A DNA stretch of 5,048 nucleotides from Prevotellaceae bacterium (GTDB lineage Bacteria > Bacteroidota > Bacteroidia > Bacteroidales > Bacteroidaceae). Below the pieces are notes generated by a model, which ran no database searches, was not told where the DNA came from, and saw only the letters and a program-made list of their open reading frames with translations. This document shows positions 1-5,048 of the stretch, piece by piece. The stretch's first letter is position 1, and each line of letters opens with the position of its first letter. Made by a program: the position numbers and the translations under genes. The stretch is taken from contig JAUNQM010000170.1 in assembly GCA_030536165.1 (NCBI GenBank), positions 497 to 5,544 of the forward strand. Direction: 5' to 3'.

Positions 1-1100
1 ATCAAGCCCCCACCCGACTTCACGAGTGCTATTGCCTCACGGTATTCCTCATAGTTAGGTCCATAGACTACAGGCTTGTCCCACACCGCTGCTTCAAGCA
101 CATTGTGCACTCCAGTACGGTCGAAACCGCCTCCAACAAGCGTAATGTCAGCATAGTTGTAGATTGATGAAAGCAAACCGTAACAGTCGATAATGAGCAC
201 ATCAGCTGCCGCCAAAGCCTCTGCATCCATGCCTTCGGCCAGAGTATAGCGAATGATTTTGCCTTCACATGCCGCGATAATCTGCGATAGATGTTCTTCT
301 GTAACCACATGAGGGGCGATAATCATCTTCGTGTCTTCGCGCTTGCCATTAAAATAAGGAATGAAAATCGCCTCGTCTCCAGGCCACGAAGACCCTGCAA
401 TGAACACCTTGCGCTCGCCATTGCCTATGAACGACTTGACGATAGGAAGTTGCTTTGCAGCATCGCGTATCTGCAACACGCGGTCGAAACGTGTGTCACC
501 TACGATGCTTGTATTGTTGATGCCTATAGATGCCAACAACTGCTGACTTTTTTCGTTCTGCACATAGAGATGGTTGAAGCATTTCAGCGATTTAGAGTAT
601 TCCTTTCCGTACCAACGGAAGAACACCTGCCCGTCGCGGAAGATGCTACTGATGCTGTAAACCGGTATGCTGCGATGCTTCAGTGCGTGAAGATAGTTGT
701 ACCAGAATTCATACTTGATGAAAAAGGCAATCTCTGGCTTGACCATCGACACAAAGCGACGTGCGTTTCGAGGCGTGTCAAGCGGCAAGTAGCATATCAA
801 GTCAGCTACGTCATAGTCTTTCCTTACCTCGTAGCCCGAAGGAGAAAAGAATGTGAGCAGTATTTTATATTCCGGATGCGACTTCTTGATGCGTTCCATC
901 ATAGTGCGTCCTTGCTCAAACTCACCAAGTGAGGCAGCATGGAACCACAGATATCTTGCGTTTGGGTCGAGGTTAGACTTCAAGTAGCCAAAGGCGCGTT
1001 TCTCGCCTTTCCACATGGTCGAAACCTTCTGACTGAAGAAGCTCGCAACCCAGACACCTATATAATATAGGTATATTGCTATGTTATATGCGATGCTCAT
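1..1100 (-). CDS. waaA: 3-deoxy-D-manno-octulosonic acid (Kdo) transferase, 3' end cut by the window
   Basis: This inner-membrane glycosyltransferase (WaaA/KdtA, family GT30) moves Kdo from CMP-Kdo onto the lipid A precursor, the first step of LPS core assembly. The frame stays open for 366 codons from ATG at 1100 to the window edge. A hydrophobic N-terminal segment (residues 4-22) fits the membrane anchor. HAASLGEFEQGR (54-65) carries the expected catalytic Glu (E60). Later conserved blocks are GDTRFDRV (201-208), AGSSWPGDE (235-243), APHVVTEEH (262-270) and GGGF..TGVHNVLEAA (323-338), the last being the CMP-Kdo-binding region. Family members usually run a little past 400 residues, so roughly 40-60 C-terminal residues are probably missing. 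The start follows an A-rich leader without Shine-Dalgarno, normal for Bacteroidetes. It lies 34 bases after the gltX stop with no terminator between, so co-transcription is likely. How many Kdo units it adds cannot be read from the sequence. Confidence 0.95.
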   Translation of the reverse strand, partial: MSIAYNIAIYLYYIGVWVASFFSQKVSTMWKGEKRAFGYLKSNLDPNARYLWFHAASLGEFEQGRTMMERIKKSHPEYKILLTFFSPSGYEVRKDYDVADLICYLPLDTPRNARRFVSMVKPEIAFFIKYEFWYNYLHALKHRSIPVYSISSIFRDGQVFFRWYGKEYSKSLKCFNHLYVQNEKSQQLLASIGINNTSIVGDTRFDRVLQIRDAAKQLPIVKSFIGNGERKVFIAGSSWPGDEAIFIPYFNGKREDTKMIIAPHVVTEEHLSQIIAACEGKIIRYTLAEGMDAEALAAADVLIIDCYGLLSSIYNYADITLVGGGFDRTGVHNVLEAAVWDKPVVYGPNYEEYREAIALVKSGGGL

Positions 1101-1134
1101 TTTATGTTTTCTATATTCGATAGAACCTTAGCCT

Positions 1135-2691
1135 TTAGAGTTGTGCTATGGCTGCATTCATTCGTCGGATAGTCTCATCTTTGCCGAGGAAAGCCGACAG
1201 TTCGTACATATCAGGGCCTTGTCCCATACCTACGAGAGCCACACGCCATGCATTCCATGGACGCATGCCGCTTGCCTCTGCCCATGCATCAACCTTTGCT
1301 TTCATGTTATCAACGGTGAAGTCGTCGATGCCATTGAGTATTTCAACCAACTGACGCATCATGTCGGCAGTGTCTTCTTTCCAGTTCTTGCGCACGAACT
1401 TGTCTTCCTTGTCGTAAGTCTCAGGCGCAACAAAGAAGAACTTACACAGCGGCCAAAGGTCGGAAATGAAACTTACGTTGCGTTTCTTCTTATTGCCGTC
1501 GGTGTCTTCATACTCAATGACCTTCTGCTTCATCATCTCAACCACCTGTGCCTCACGTTCAGGAGTGCTCTCGATACCATTCTCCTTGAGAATCTTATCG
1601 AATGTAGGAGTCCATTCTATTGCAGGAGTATTGAGCAGGTATTGCTGATTGAACCAGATGCCTTTGAGATAATCAAACTTTGCACCTGCCTTAGAGCAAC
1701 GACCGAGGTCGAAGGCCTCAACGAGTTCTTCGAGCGTGAACATCTCCTGCTCTGTGCCAGGATTCCATCCGAGAAGTGCAAGGAAATTCACAACAGCCTG
1801 TGGCAGATATCCCTTCTCACGATAGCCCGAAGAAATCTGACCTGATGCTGGGTCGTGCCATTCTAATGGGAATACAGGGAAACCGAGCTTGTCGCCGTCG
1901 CGCTTTGAGAGTTTTCCATTGCCTACTGGCTTGAGAAGCAGCGGCAGGTGTGCGAAGCGTGGCATTGTGTCTGCCCATCCGAATGCCTCATAGAGAAGCA
2001 CGTGAAGCGGTGCGCTTGGCAACCATTCCTCACCACGGATGACGTGCGTAATCTCCATCAAATGGTCATCAACGATGTTTGCAAGGTGATATGTTGGCAA
2101 TTCATCAGCACTCTTATAGAGCACCTTATCGTCGAGTATCGATGAGTTGATGCTTACGTCGCCACGGATGATGTCGTTTACATGCACATCCCTACCTGGT
2201 TCAATCTTGAAGCGAACCACATACTGAGTTCCGTCGGCAATAAGCTGCTTCACTTCTTCCTCTGACATTGTGAGCGAGTTGCGCATCATGCCGCGTGTTG
2301 AAGCATCATACTGGAAGTTCTCTATCGCTTCACGCTTAGCGTTCAGTTCCTCTGGCGTGTCGAAGGCAATGTAAGCCTTGTCTGCATCGAGAAGCTGCTT
2401 CACATATTTCTTGTATATATCACGACGCTCGCTTTGGCGATAAGGACCGTGGTCGCCGCCGAAAGTCACACCTTCGTCGAACTTGATGCCTAACCACTTG
2501 AAACTTTCAAGTATGTATTCCTCTGCACCTGGCACGAAACGGTTAGAGTCTGTGTCCTCGATGCGGAAAACCAGTTCGCCGCCGTTCTTGCGTGCAAACA
2601 GATAGTTGTATAGTGCCGTTCTTACTCCACCTATATGGAGCGGACCTGTAGGGCTTGGCGCAAAGCGTACCCTGACTTTTCTTTCATTCAT
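1135..2691 (-). CDS. gltX: Glutamyl-tRNA synthetase (glutamate--tRNA ligase)
   Basis: This cytoplasmic class I aminoacyl-tRNA synthetase activates glutamate with ATP and loads it onto tRNA-Glu. The 518-residue protein is complete. The Rossmann catalytic domain opens with RVRFAPSPTGPLHIGG (residues 7-22), where HIGG is the family's form of the HIGH motif. RIEDTD lies at 43-48, RGEEWLPSAPLH at 219-230, and the KMSKS loop appears as KLSKR at 260-264. An insert after KLSKRDGD (about 271-295, FPVFPLEWHD onward) matches what I recall of Bacteroidetes GluRS and makes the protein slightly longer than the E. coli enzyme. The C-terminal helical part (about 330-518) is the anticodon-binding region. The Cys cluster that binds zinc in E. 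coli GluRS is absent near residues 98-130, so this is a zinc-free type. Whether it discriminates tRNA-Glu from tRNA-Gln is not decidable here. The start is fixed by the conserved N-terminus; there is no Shine-Dalgarno. It has its own promoter and probably leads an operon with waaA. Confidence 0.98.
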   Translation of the reverse strand: MNERKVRVRFAPSPTGPLHIGGVRTALYNYLFARKNGGELVFRIEDTDSNRFVPGAEEYILESFKWLGIKFDEGVTFGGDHGPYRQSERRDIYKKYVKQLLDADKAYIAFDTPEELNAKREAIENFQYDASTRGMMRNSLTMSEEEVKQLIADGTQYVVRFKIEPGRDVHVNDIIRGDVSINSSILDDKVLYKSADELPTYHLANIVDDHLMEITHVIRGEEWLPSAPLHVLLYEAFGWADTMPRFAHLPLLLKPVGNGKLSKRDGDKLGFPVFPLEWHDPASGQISSGYREKGYLPQAVVNFLALLGWNPGTEQEMFTLEELVEAFDLGRCSKAGAKFDYLKGIWFNQQYLLNTPAIEWTPTFDKILKENGIESTPEREAQVVEMMKQKVIEYEDTDGNKKKRNVSFISDLWPLCKFFFVAPETYDKEDKFVRKNWKEDTADMMRQLVEILNGIDDFTVDNMKAKVDAWAEASGMRPWNAWRVALVGMGQGPDMYELSAFLGKDETIRRMNAAIAQL

Positions 2692-2718
2692 TGCTTAATA
2701 TTTTTATAAAATGCTGTG

Positions 2719-2726
2719 CAAAGGTA
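2719..2726 (-). promoter_or_regulatory. Putative -7 element of the gltX(-waaA) promoter
   Basis: Read on the minus strand these bases are TACCTTTG, a perfect match to the Bacteroidetes -7 consensus TAnnTTTG, followed by the common CA. The element lies 28 bases before the gltX start codon, so the mRNA leader would be only about 20 bases. The -33 element is weak: a TTTC-like stretch about 20-21 bases upstream (around 2748-2751) is the best candidate for TTTG. It sits just after the terminator of the preceding gene, which is where a new promoter is expected. The start point is inferred, not observed. Confidence 0.7.
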
Positions 2727-2745
2727 ATACTTTTTTTTGTATTAC
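2724..2745. repeat. 7-bp inverted repeat around a T8/A8 spacer in the gltX promoter
   Basis: GTAATAC (2724-2730) and GTATTAC (2739-2745) are perfect inverted copies separated by eight T (2731-2738). The promoter-proximal arm overlaps the first three bases of the TACCTTTG -7 element, and the other arm falls between the -7 and -33 regions. That position would suit an operator for a dimeric repressor, but the region is AT-rich and a chance match is possible. No regulator is recognisable from the sequence. Confidence 0.4.
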
Positions 2746-2759
2746 GGAAACCGAGACAC

Positions 2760-2790
2760 AAAAAAAAGGGAAGACTCGCGCCTTCCCTTT
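2760..2790 (-). terminator. Rho-independent terminator of the secreted repeat-protein gene
   Basis: On the minus strand the transcript would fold AAAGGGAAG with CTTCCCTTT, a perfect 9-bp stem (2790-2782 with 2773-2765) around an 8-base loop. It runs straight into a row of eight U (2767-2760), three of which can pair in the stem. It lies 24 bases past the stop codon at 2814 and before the gltX promoter. It therefore separates the secreted-protein transcript from gltX-waaA. On the plus strand the stem is preceded rather than followed by the A run, so it is one-directional. Confidence 0.88.
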
Positions 2791-2813
2791 CCTTATATAT
2801 ATAATAATGTGTA

Positions 2814-4667
2814 TTAGTTACCAAGAATCATACCTGCAACTGTTGTGATGTCAGATACGTCGATTGAACCGTCATTATTTGCATCTGCATTGTCTGCATT
2901 GAATACAGGAACTGAGTTGCCGAGGATGTAAGCTGCGATAGTTGTGATGTCAGCTACGTCAACTACAGTATCGTCGTTTGCGTCACCCTTCAAGCCTACA
3001 GGACTACCTGTTGTGAGGAATCTGTAACCCTGGAAACCAACCTGTGATGAGTGCTGGAACAGCCAGTAAACCTTACCACCTTCAACCTTTACGTTCAGGT
3101 TGCCCCAGAATGGCTGGTTACCTGCACCGATGATGTAAGCATCTTCAGGGTCTGTCTTACCTGCTGCATCGTGGAGGGCCTGGATGTCTTCGTTTGTGAG
3201 CCACTTCTTTACGCTTACTGAATCACCCTTTTCTGCGTCCCATACCTTTTCGTTCTGACCATTGATGTAACCTTCAACTTCGTAAGGCATAGCCTTCATA
3301 GTCTTGTCATCAACGAAGAATGTACGGCGGTTACCCTTGTTTGCCCAAATCTGGATTGAGAGATAACCATCTACCTTTGGAGCGAACTTGTAGTAGAGAC
3401 CCATCTGTGGAAGACCGTTTGAACCGTCTGACATGTAGTATGTCCAGTCTGGAGTGAAGAAGTATGTGCCCTGGTTCTCAGAATACTTTCTTGCATAACC
3501 CATTACTACTGCTGGGTTACCTGTACCGTTGATGTAAGAGAATGAGATGTCGCCCTGGTTCTTTGCTTCCCACTTAACATCCTTGTAACCTGCTGTCCAG
3601 CCTGCGAACTCTGAAGTTTCGTCAGTCTCAACATCGTTAGGATTTGCTGAGCTTACGCCCATACAATCCATGTTTGCTGTGTTGAAGAGTACTACAGAAG
3701 TACCGTCAATAACGTTTGTTGCAACGCTGTTTTCATCGATTATAGAAGCAAATTCTGTTGCCATTGTCTTGTCAGCTGTGATTGCTACATATTCCTCTGG
3801 AGCACCTGGCATAGCCTGTGGAGTGAATTCGTAACCCTGGAAACCAACCTGTGATGAGTGCTGGAACAACCAGTAAGTCTTGCCAGCTTCAACCATTACG
3901 TTAAGGTTGCCCCAGAATGGCTGATTACCTGCACCGATGATGTAAGCATCTTCTGGTTCTGTCTTACCTGCTGCATCGTGGAGAGCCTGGATGTCGTCGT
4001 TTGTAAGCCACTTCTTTACGCTTACTGAGTCACCCTTTTCTGCGTCCCATACCTTTTCGTTCTGACCATTGATGTAACCTTCAACTTCGTAAGGCATAGC
4101 CTTCATAGTCTTGTCATCAACGAAGAATGTACGGCGGTTACCCTTGTTTGCCCAAATCTGGATTGAGAGATAACCATCTACCTTTGGAGCGAACTTGTAG
4201 TAGAGACCCATCTGTGGAAGACCGTTTGAACCGTCTGACATGTAGTATGTCCAGTCTGGAGTGAAGAAGTATGTGCCCTGGTTCTCAGAGTACTTTCTTG
4301 CATAACCCATTACAACTGCTGGGTTACCTGTACCGTTGATGTAAGAGAATGAGATGTCACCTTGGTTCTTAGCTTCCCACTTAACATCCTTGTAACCTGC
4401 AGTCCAACCTGGGAACTCAGAAGTTTCGTCAGTCTCAACGTCGTTAGGGTTAGCAGAACCTACAGCAACACAAGACATGCTTGCTGTGCTGAAGTTTACA
4501 GTTGAGCTACCGTCAACTACGTTTGTTGCAATGCTACTTTCGTCGATTACTGAAGCAAACTCTGTTGCCATAGTCTTGTCAGCAGTAATTGCTACATACT
4601 TTTCAGTCTGTGCATTAACAGCAACAACTGCCATCAATGCAACAAATGAAGTAAAGATTTTTTTCAT
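2814..4667 (-). CDS. Secreted protein with two near-identical unknown domains and a C-terminal dockerin-like module
   Basis: I do not recognise a named family for the body of this 617-residue protein. A type I signal peptide is clear: MKKIF, a hydrophobic core, then VNA|Q with cleavage likely after A19; no lipobox Cys. Residues 22-281 and 291-550 are two copies of one 260-residue domain, 239 of 260 positions identical, joined by a short linker (FTPQAMPGAP ends at 290). Each copy is rich in aromatic residues and Gly, has a single Cys (C66, C335), and ends YWLFQHSSQVGFQGY-x-F. That ending recalls beta-sandwich domains of secreted Prevotella proteins; this is inference from memory. Residues 561-617 form a dockerin type I-like calcium-binding pair. 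The product is thus exported, perhaps surface-held or in a complex, possibly glycan-related, but no catalytic motif is visible. Codon choice is strongly biased (Gly mostly GGT, Asn AAC, Lys AAG), unlike the more mixed waaA, which suggests high expression. The start follows an A-rich leader (AAAAACAAAAAGC) without Shine-Dalgarno. Confidence 0.93.
   Translation of the reverse strand: MKKIFTSFVALMAVVAVNAQTEKYVAITADKTMATEFASVIDESSIATNVVDGSSTVNFSTASMSCVAVGSANPNDVETDETSEFPGWTAGYKDVKWEAKNQGDISFSYINGTGNPAVVMGYARKYSENQGTYFFTPDWTYYMSDGSNGLPQMGLYYKFAPKVDGYLSIQIWANKGNRRTFFVDDKTMKAMPYEVEGYINGQNEKVWDAEKGDSVSVKKWLTNDDIQALHDAAGKTEPEDAYIIGAGNQPFWGNLNVMVEAGKTYWLFQHSSQVGFQGYEFTPQAMPGAPEEYVAITADKTMATEFASIIDENSVATNVIDGTSVVLFNTANMDCMGVSSANPNDVETDETSEFAGWTAGYKDVKWEAKNQGDISFSYINGTGNPAVVMGYARKYSENQGTYFFTPDWTYYMSDGSNGLPQMGLYYKFAPKVDGYLSIQIWANKGNRRTFFVDDKTMKAMPYEVEGYINGQNEKVWDAEKGDSVSVKKWLTNEDIQALHDAAGKTDPEDAYIIGAGNQPFWGNLNVKVEGGKVYWLFQHSSQVGFQGYRFLTTGSPVGLKGDANDDTVVDVADITTIAAYILGNSVPVFNADNADANNDGSIDVSDITTVAGMILGN
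2817..2987 (-). other. Dockerin type I-like domain (residues 561-617)
   Basis: Two EF-hand-like calcium loops are visible. The first is GDANDDTVVDVADI, with ligand positions D562, N564, D566 and D573. The second is DANNDGSIDVSDI, with D595, N597, D599, S601 and D606. Each is followed by a short helix (TTIAAYILGN and TTVAGMILGN), giving the usual duplicated dockerin layout at the extreme C-terminus. In clostridia such modules dock enzymes onto cohesins of a scaffoldin. In gut and rumen Bacteroidales similar C-terminal modules occur on many secreted proteins, and their partner is less clear. No cohesin is encoded in this window. Confidence 0.88.
3018..3797 (-). repeat. Intragenic repeat copy 2 (residues 291-550 of the secreted protein)
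   Basis: This is the C-terminal copy of the 780-bp repeat, directly before the linker to the dockerin-like module. At protein level it differs from copy 1 at 21 of 260 positions: 15 in the first 65 residues, none in the next 137, and 6 in the last 58. Changes are mostly conservative (V/I, S/T, S/N, D/E), and the single Cys is kept (C335 for C66). The repeat unit therefore looks like a real folding domain under constraint rather than a random duplication. Confidence 0.97.
3825..4604 (-). repeat. Intragenic repeat copy 1 (residues 22-281 of the secreted protein)
   Basis: This is the N-terminal copy of a 780-bp coding repeat, matched base for base to copy 2 at a constant offset of 807 bp with no insertion or deletion. 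By hand alignment it differs from copy 2 at 39 of 195 bases in its first part (residues 22-86). In the middle (residues 87-223) it differs at 9 of 411 bases, all synonymous. In the last part (residues 224-281) it differs at 14 of 174 bases. Bases 4030-4289 are identical to 3223-3482 of copy 2. Confidence 0.97.
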
Positions 4668-4740
4668 GCTTTTTGTTTTTAAGTTAATAAATAAATGTAA
4701 TATATTAGTTTTTAATGTGGTTGTTCCCTATAATACGATG

Positions 4741-4748
4741 CAAAATTA
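4741..4748 (-). promoter_or_regulatory. Putative -7 element for the secreted repeat-protein gene
   Basis: The minus strand reads TAATTTTG here, fitting the Bacteroidetes -7 consensus TAnnTTTG, again followed by CA. No good TTTG is found 19-21 bases upstream, so the -33 box is poor. Transcription from here would give a leader of about 65-70 bases, AT-rich with no obvious strong hairpin, ending in AAAAACAAAAAGC before the ATG. The call rests on the -7 match and position only. Confidence 0.5.
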
Positions 4749-4866
4749 CAAAAAGGCAAGCACATAGCTTTTCTTTCAATAGCAGTTTTAATGTTTTTTA
4801 ACACGATTATCTCACATACAAGAGCGGGCAAACAAAATTTGCACACACAATTACACCTTATTTAAT

Positions 4867-4884
4867 TACGCGCGCACACACGCG
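4867..4884. other. Alternating purine-pyrimidine tract (possible Z-DNA former)
   Basis: Eighteen bases strictly alternate pyrimidine and purine (TACGCGCG, then CACACA, then CGCG), forming a GC-rich island in otherwise AT-rich DNA. Sequences of this kind can flip to left-handed Z-DNA under negative supercoiling. The tract lies about 120 bp upstream of the probable promoter of the secreted-protein gene. A role is not shown by the sequence. Confidence 0.5.
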
Positions 4885-5004
4885 ATGAGCCATTATGAAA
4901 CAAAAGTCCTACTTTTTCAAAAAAAATTCTATCTCTACTATAAAAATTTACAAGAACTATCAAAATCCTAACAGAGGACCTTCTAAGGCATATTTCAGCC
5001 TTTC

Positions 5005-5047
5005 ACACCTGAGGTGCTACATACGCCACACCTTAGGTGTCAGCACC
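5005..5047. repeat. Tandem pair of ACACCTnAGGTG palindromes
   Basis: ACACCT-G-AGGTG (5005-5016) and ACACCT-T-AGGTGT (5028-5040) are two copies of one palindrome; the second is perfect over 13 bases. Their centres (5011 and 5034) are 23 bp apart, about two turns of the helix. In addition GGTGCT (5013-5018) is the inverted copy of AGCACC (5042-5047), enclosing the second palindrome. A weaker inverted pair, AAGGC (4985-4989) with GCCTT (4998-5002), lies just beside it. It could be a double operator, an intergenic repeat element, or the tip of a structured RNA or terminator from beyond the window. Confidence 0.6.
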
Positions 5048-5048
5048 A

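Larger units (their letters stand above)
4749..5048. other. Gene-free AT-rich upstream region
   Basis: I see no credible protein gene, tRNA or rRNA here. The stretch is AT-rich with homopolymer A and T runs, which may help activate the promoter at 4741-4748. It contains an alternating purine-pyrimidine tract (4867-4884) and a cluster of small inverted repeats at 4985-5047 that runs into the window edge. A plus-strand frame opens with ATG at 4895 and stays open to the edge (51 codons). It crosses the palindromes and has no recognisable features, so I do not call it a gene. Confidence 0.6.

Noticed and set aside
291..932. 213-codon plus-strand open frame
   Set aside because: It is antisense to waaA, whose conserved motifs run through the whole region; the plus-strand product shows no family features.
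1056..1072. Perfect 17-base palindrome ACCTATAT-A-ATATAGGT
   Set aside because: It lies inside the waaA coding sequence and encodes the hydrophobic Ile/Tyr-rich anchor; AT-rich codons explain it.
1141..1845. 234-codon plus-strand open frame
   Set aside because: It is antisense to gltX, with conserved GluRS sequence on the other strand; a shadow frame.
3018..4604. Direct repeats as a possible mobile element or CRISPR-like array
   Set aside because: They are in frame, encode a conserved domain and have no terminal inverted repeats, transposase or spacer pattern; they are an intragenic domain duplication.
4729..4734. TATAAT on the plus strand, like an E. coli -10 box
   Set aside because: No -35 partner at the right spacing, no gene downstream on that strand, and the main Bacteroidetes sigma factor uses TAnnTTTG.
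4477..4767. 96-codon plus-strand open frame over the start of the secreted-protein gene
   Set aside because: It is antisense to the signal peptide and first domain and extends into the promoter; its hydrophobic product mirrors the signal peptide and AT-rich DNA.
4895..5048. Plus-strand open frame starting MKQKSYFFKKN, 51 codons and open at the window edge
   Set aside because: No homology I recognise, no convincing promoter or leader, low-complexity start, and its last third is just the translation of the palindrome cluster. It needs sequence beyond 5048 to judge.

Overview
The window looks like chromosomal DNA of a Bacteroidales bacterium, most likely Prevotella or a close relative. Four things point there: no Shine-Dalgarno sequences but A-rich leaders before the starts; TAnnTTTG-type -7 promoter elements; a GltX with the insert that I recall from Bacteroidetes GluRS; and a large secreted protein ending in a dockerin-type calcium-binding repeat pair. 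The genus is an inference; the phylum is fairly safe. All three genes are on the minus strand, so they read from high to low coordinates.

Region by region, in the direction of transcription. Positions 5048-4668 hold no convincing gene. They are an AT-rich upstream region with a pair of short palindromes at the window edge, an 18-bp alternating purine-pyrimidine tract, and a probable promoter. Positions 4667-2814 encode a 617-residue exported protein: a type I signal peptide, two 260-residue copies of a domain I cannot name, and a C-terminal dockerin-like module. A strong intrinsic terminator (2790-2760) closes that unit. A new promoter (about 2726-2719) then drives gltX (2691-1135, glutamyl-tRNA synthetase). 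After a 34-base gap comes waaA (1100 to the window edge, Kdo transferase, missing its last few dozen residues).

gltX and waaA are housekeeping genes, probably co-transcribed: one charges tRNA for translation, the other builds the inner core of lipopolysaccharide. The secreted gene is a separate transcription unit with no evident functional link to them. Its very regular codon choice (Gly mostly GGT, Asn AAC, Lys AAG) suggests high expression.

The most interesting part is the secreted protein. Its two repeats are in register with a constant 807-bp offset and no indels, but identity is uneven: about 80% in the first quarter, about 98% in the middle (including 260 bp with no difference), and about 92% at the end. 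This mosaic suggests recent gene conversion or partial re-duplication. I see no CRISPR array, tRNA, rRNA, insertion sequence or defence system in the window.
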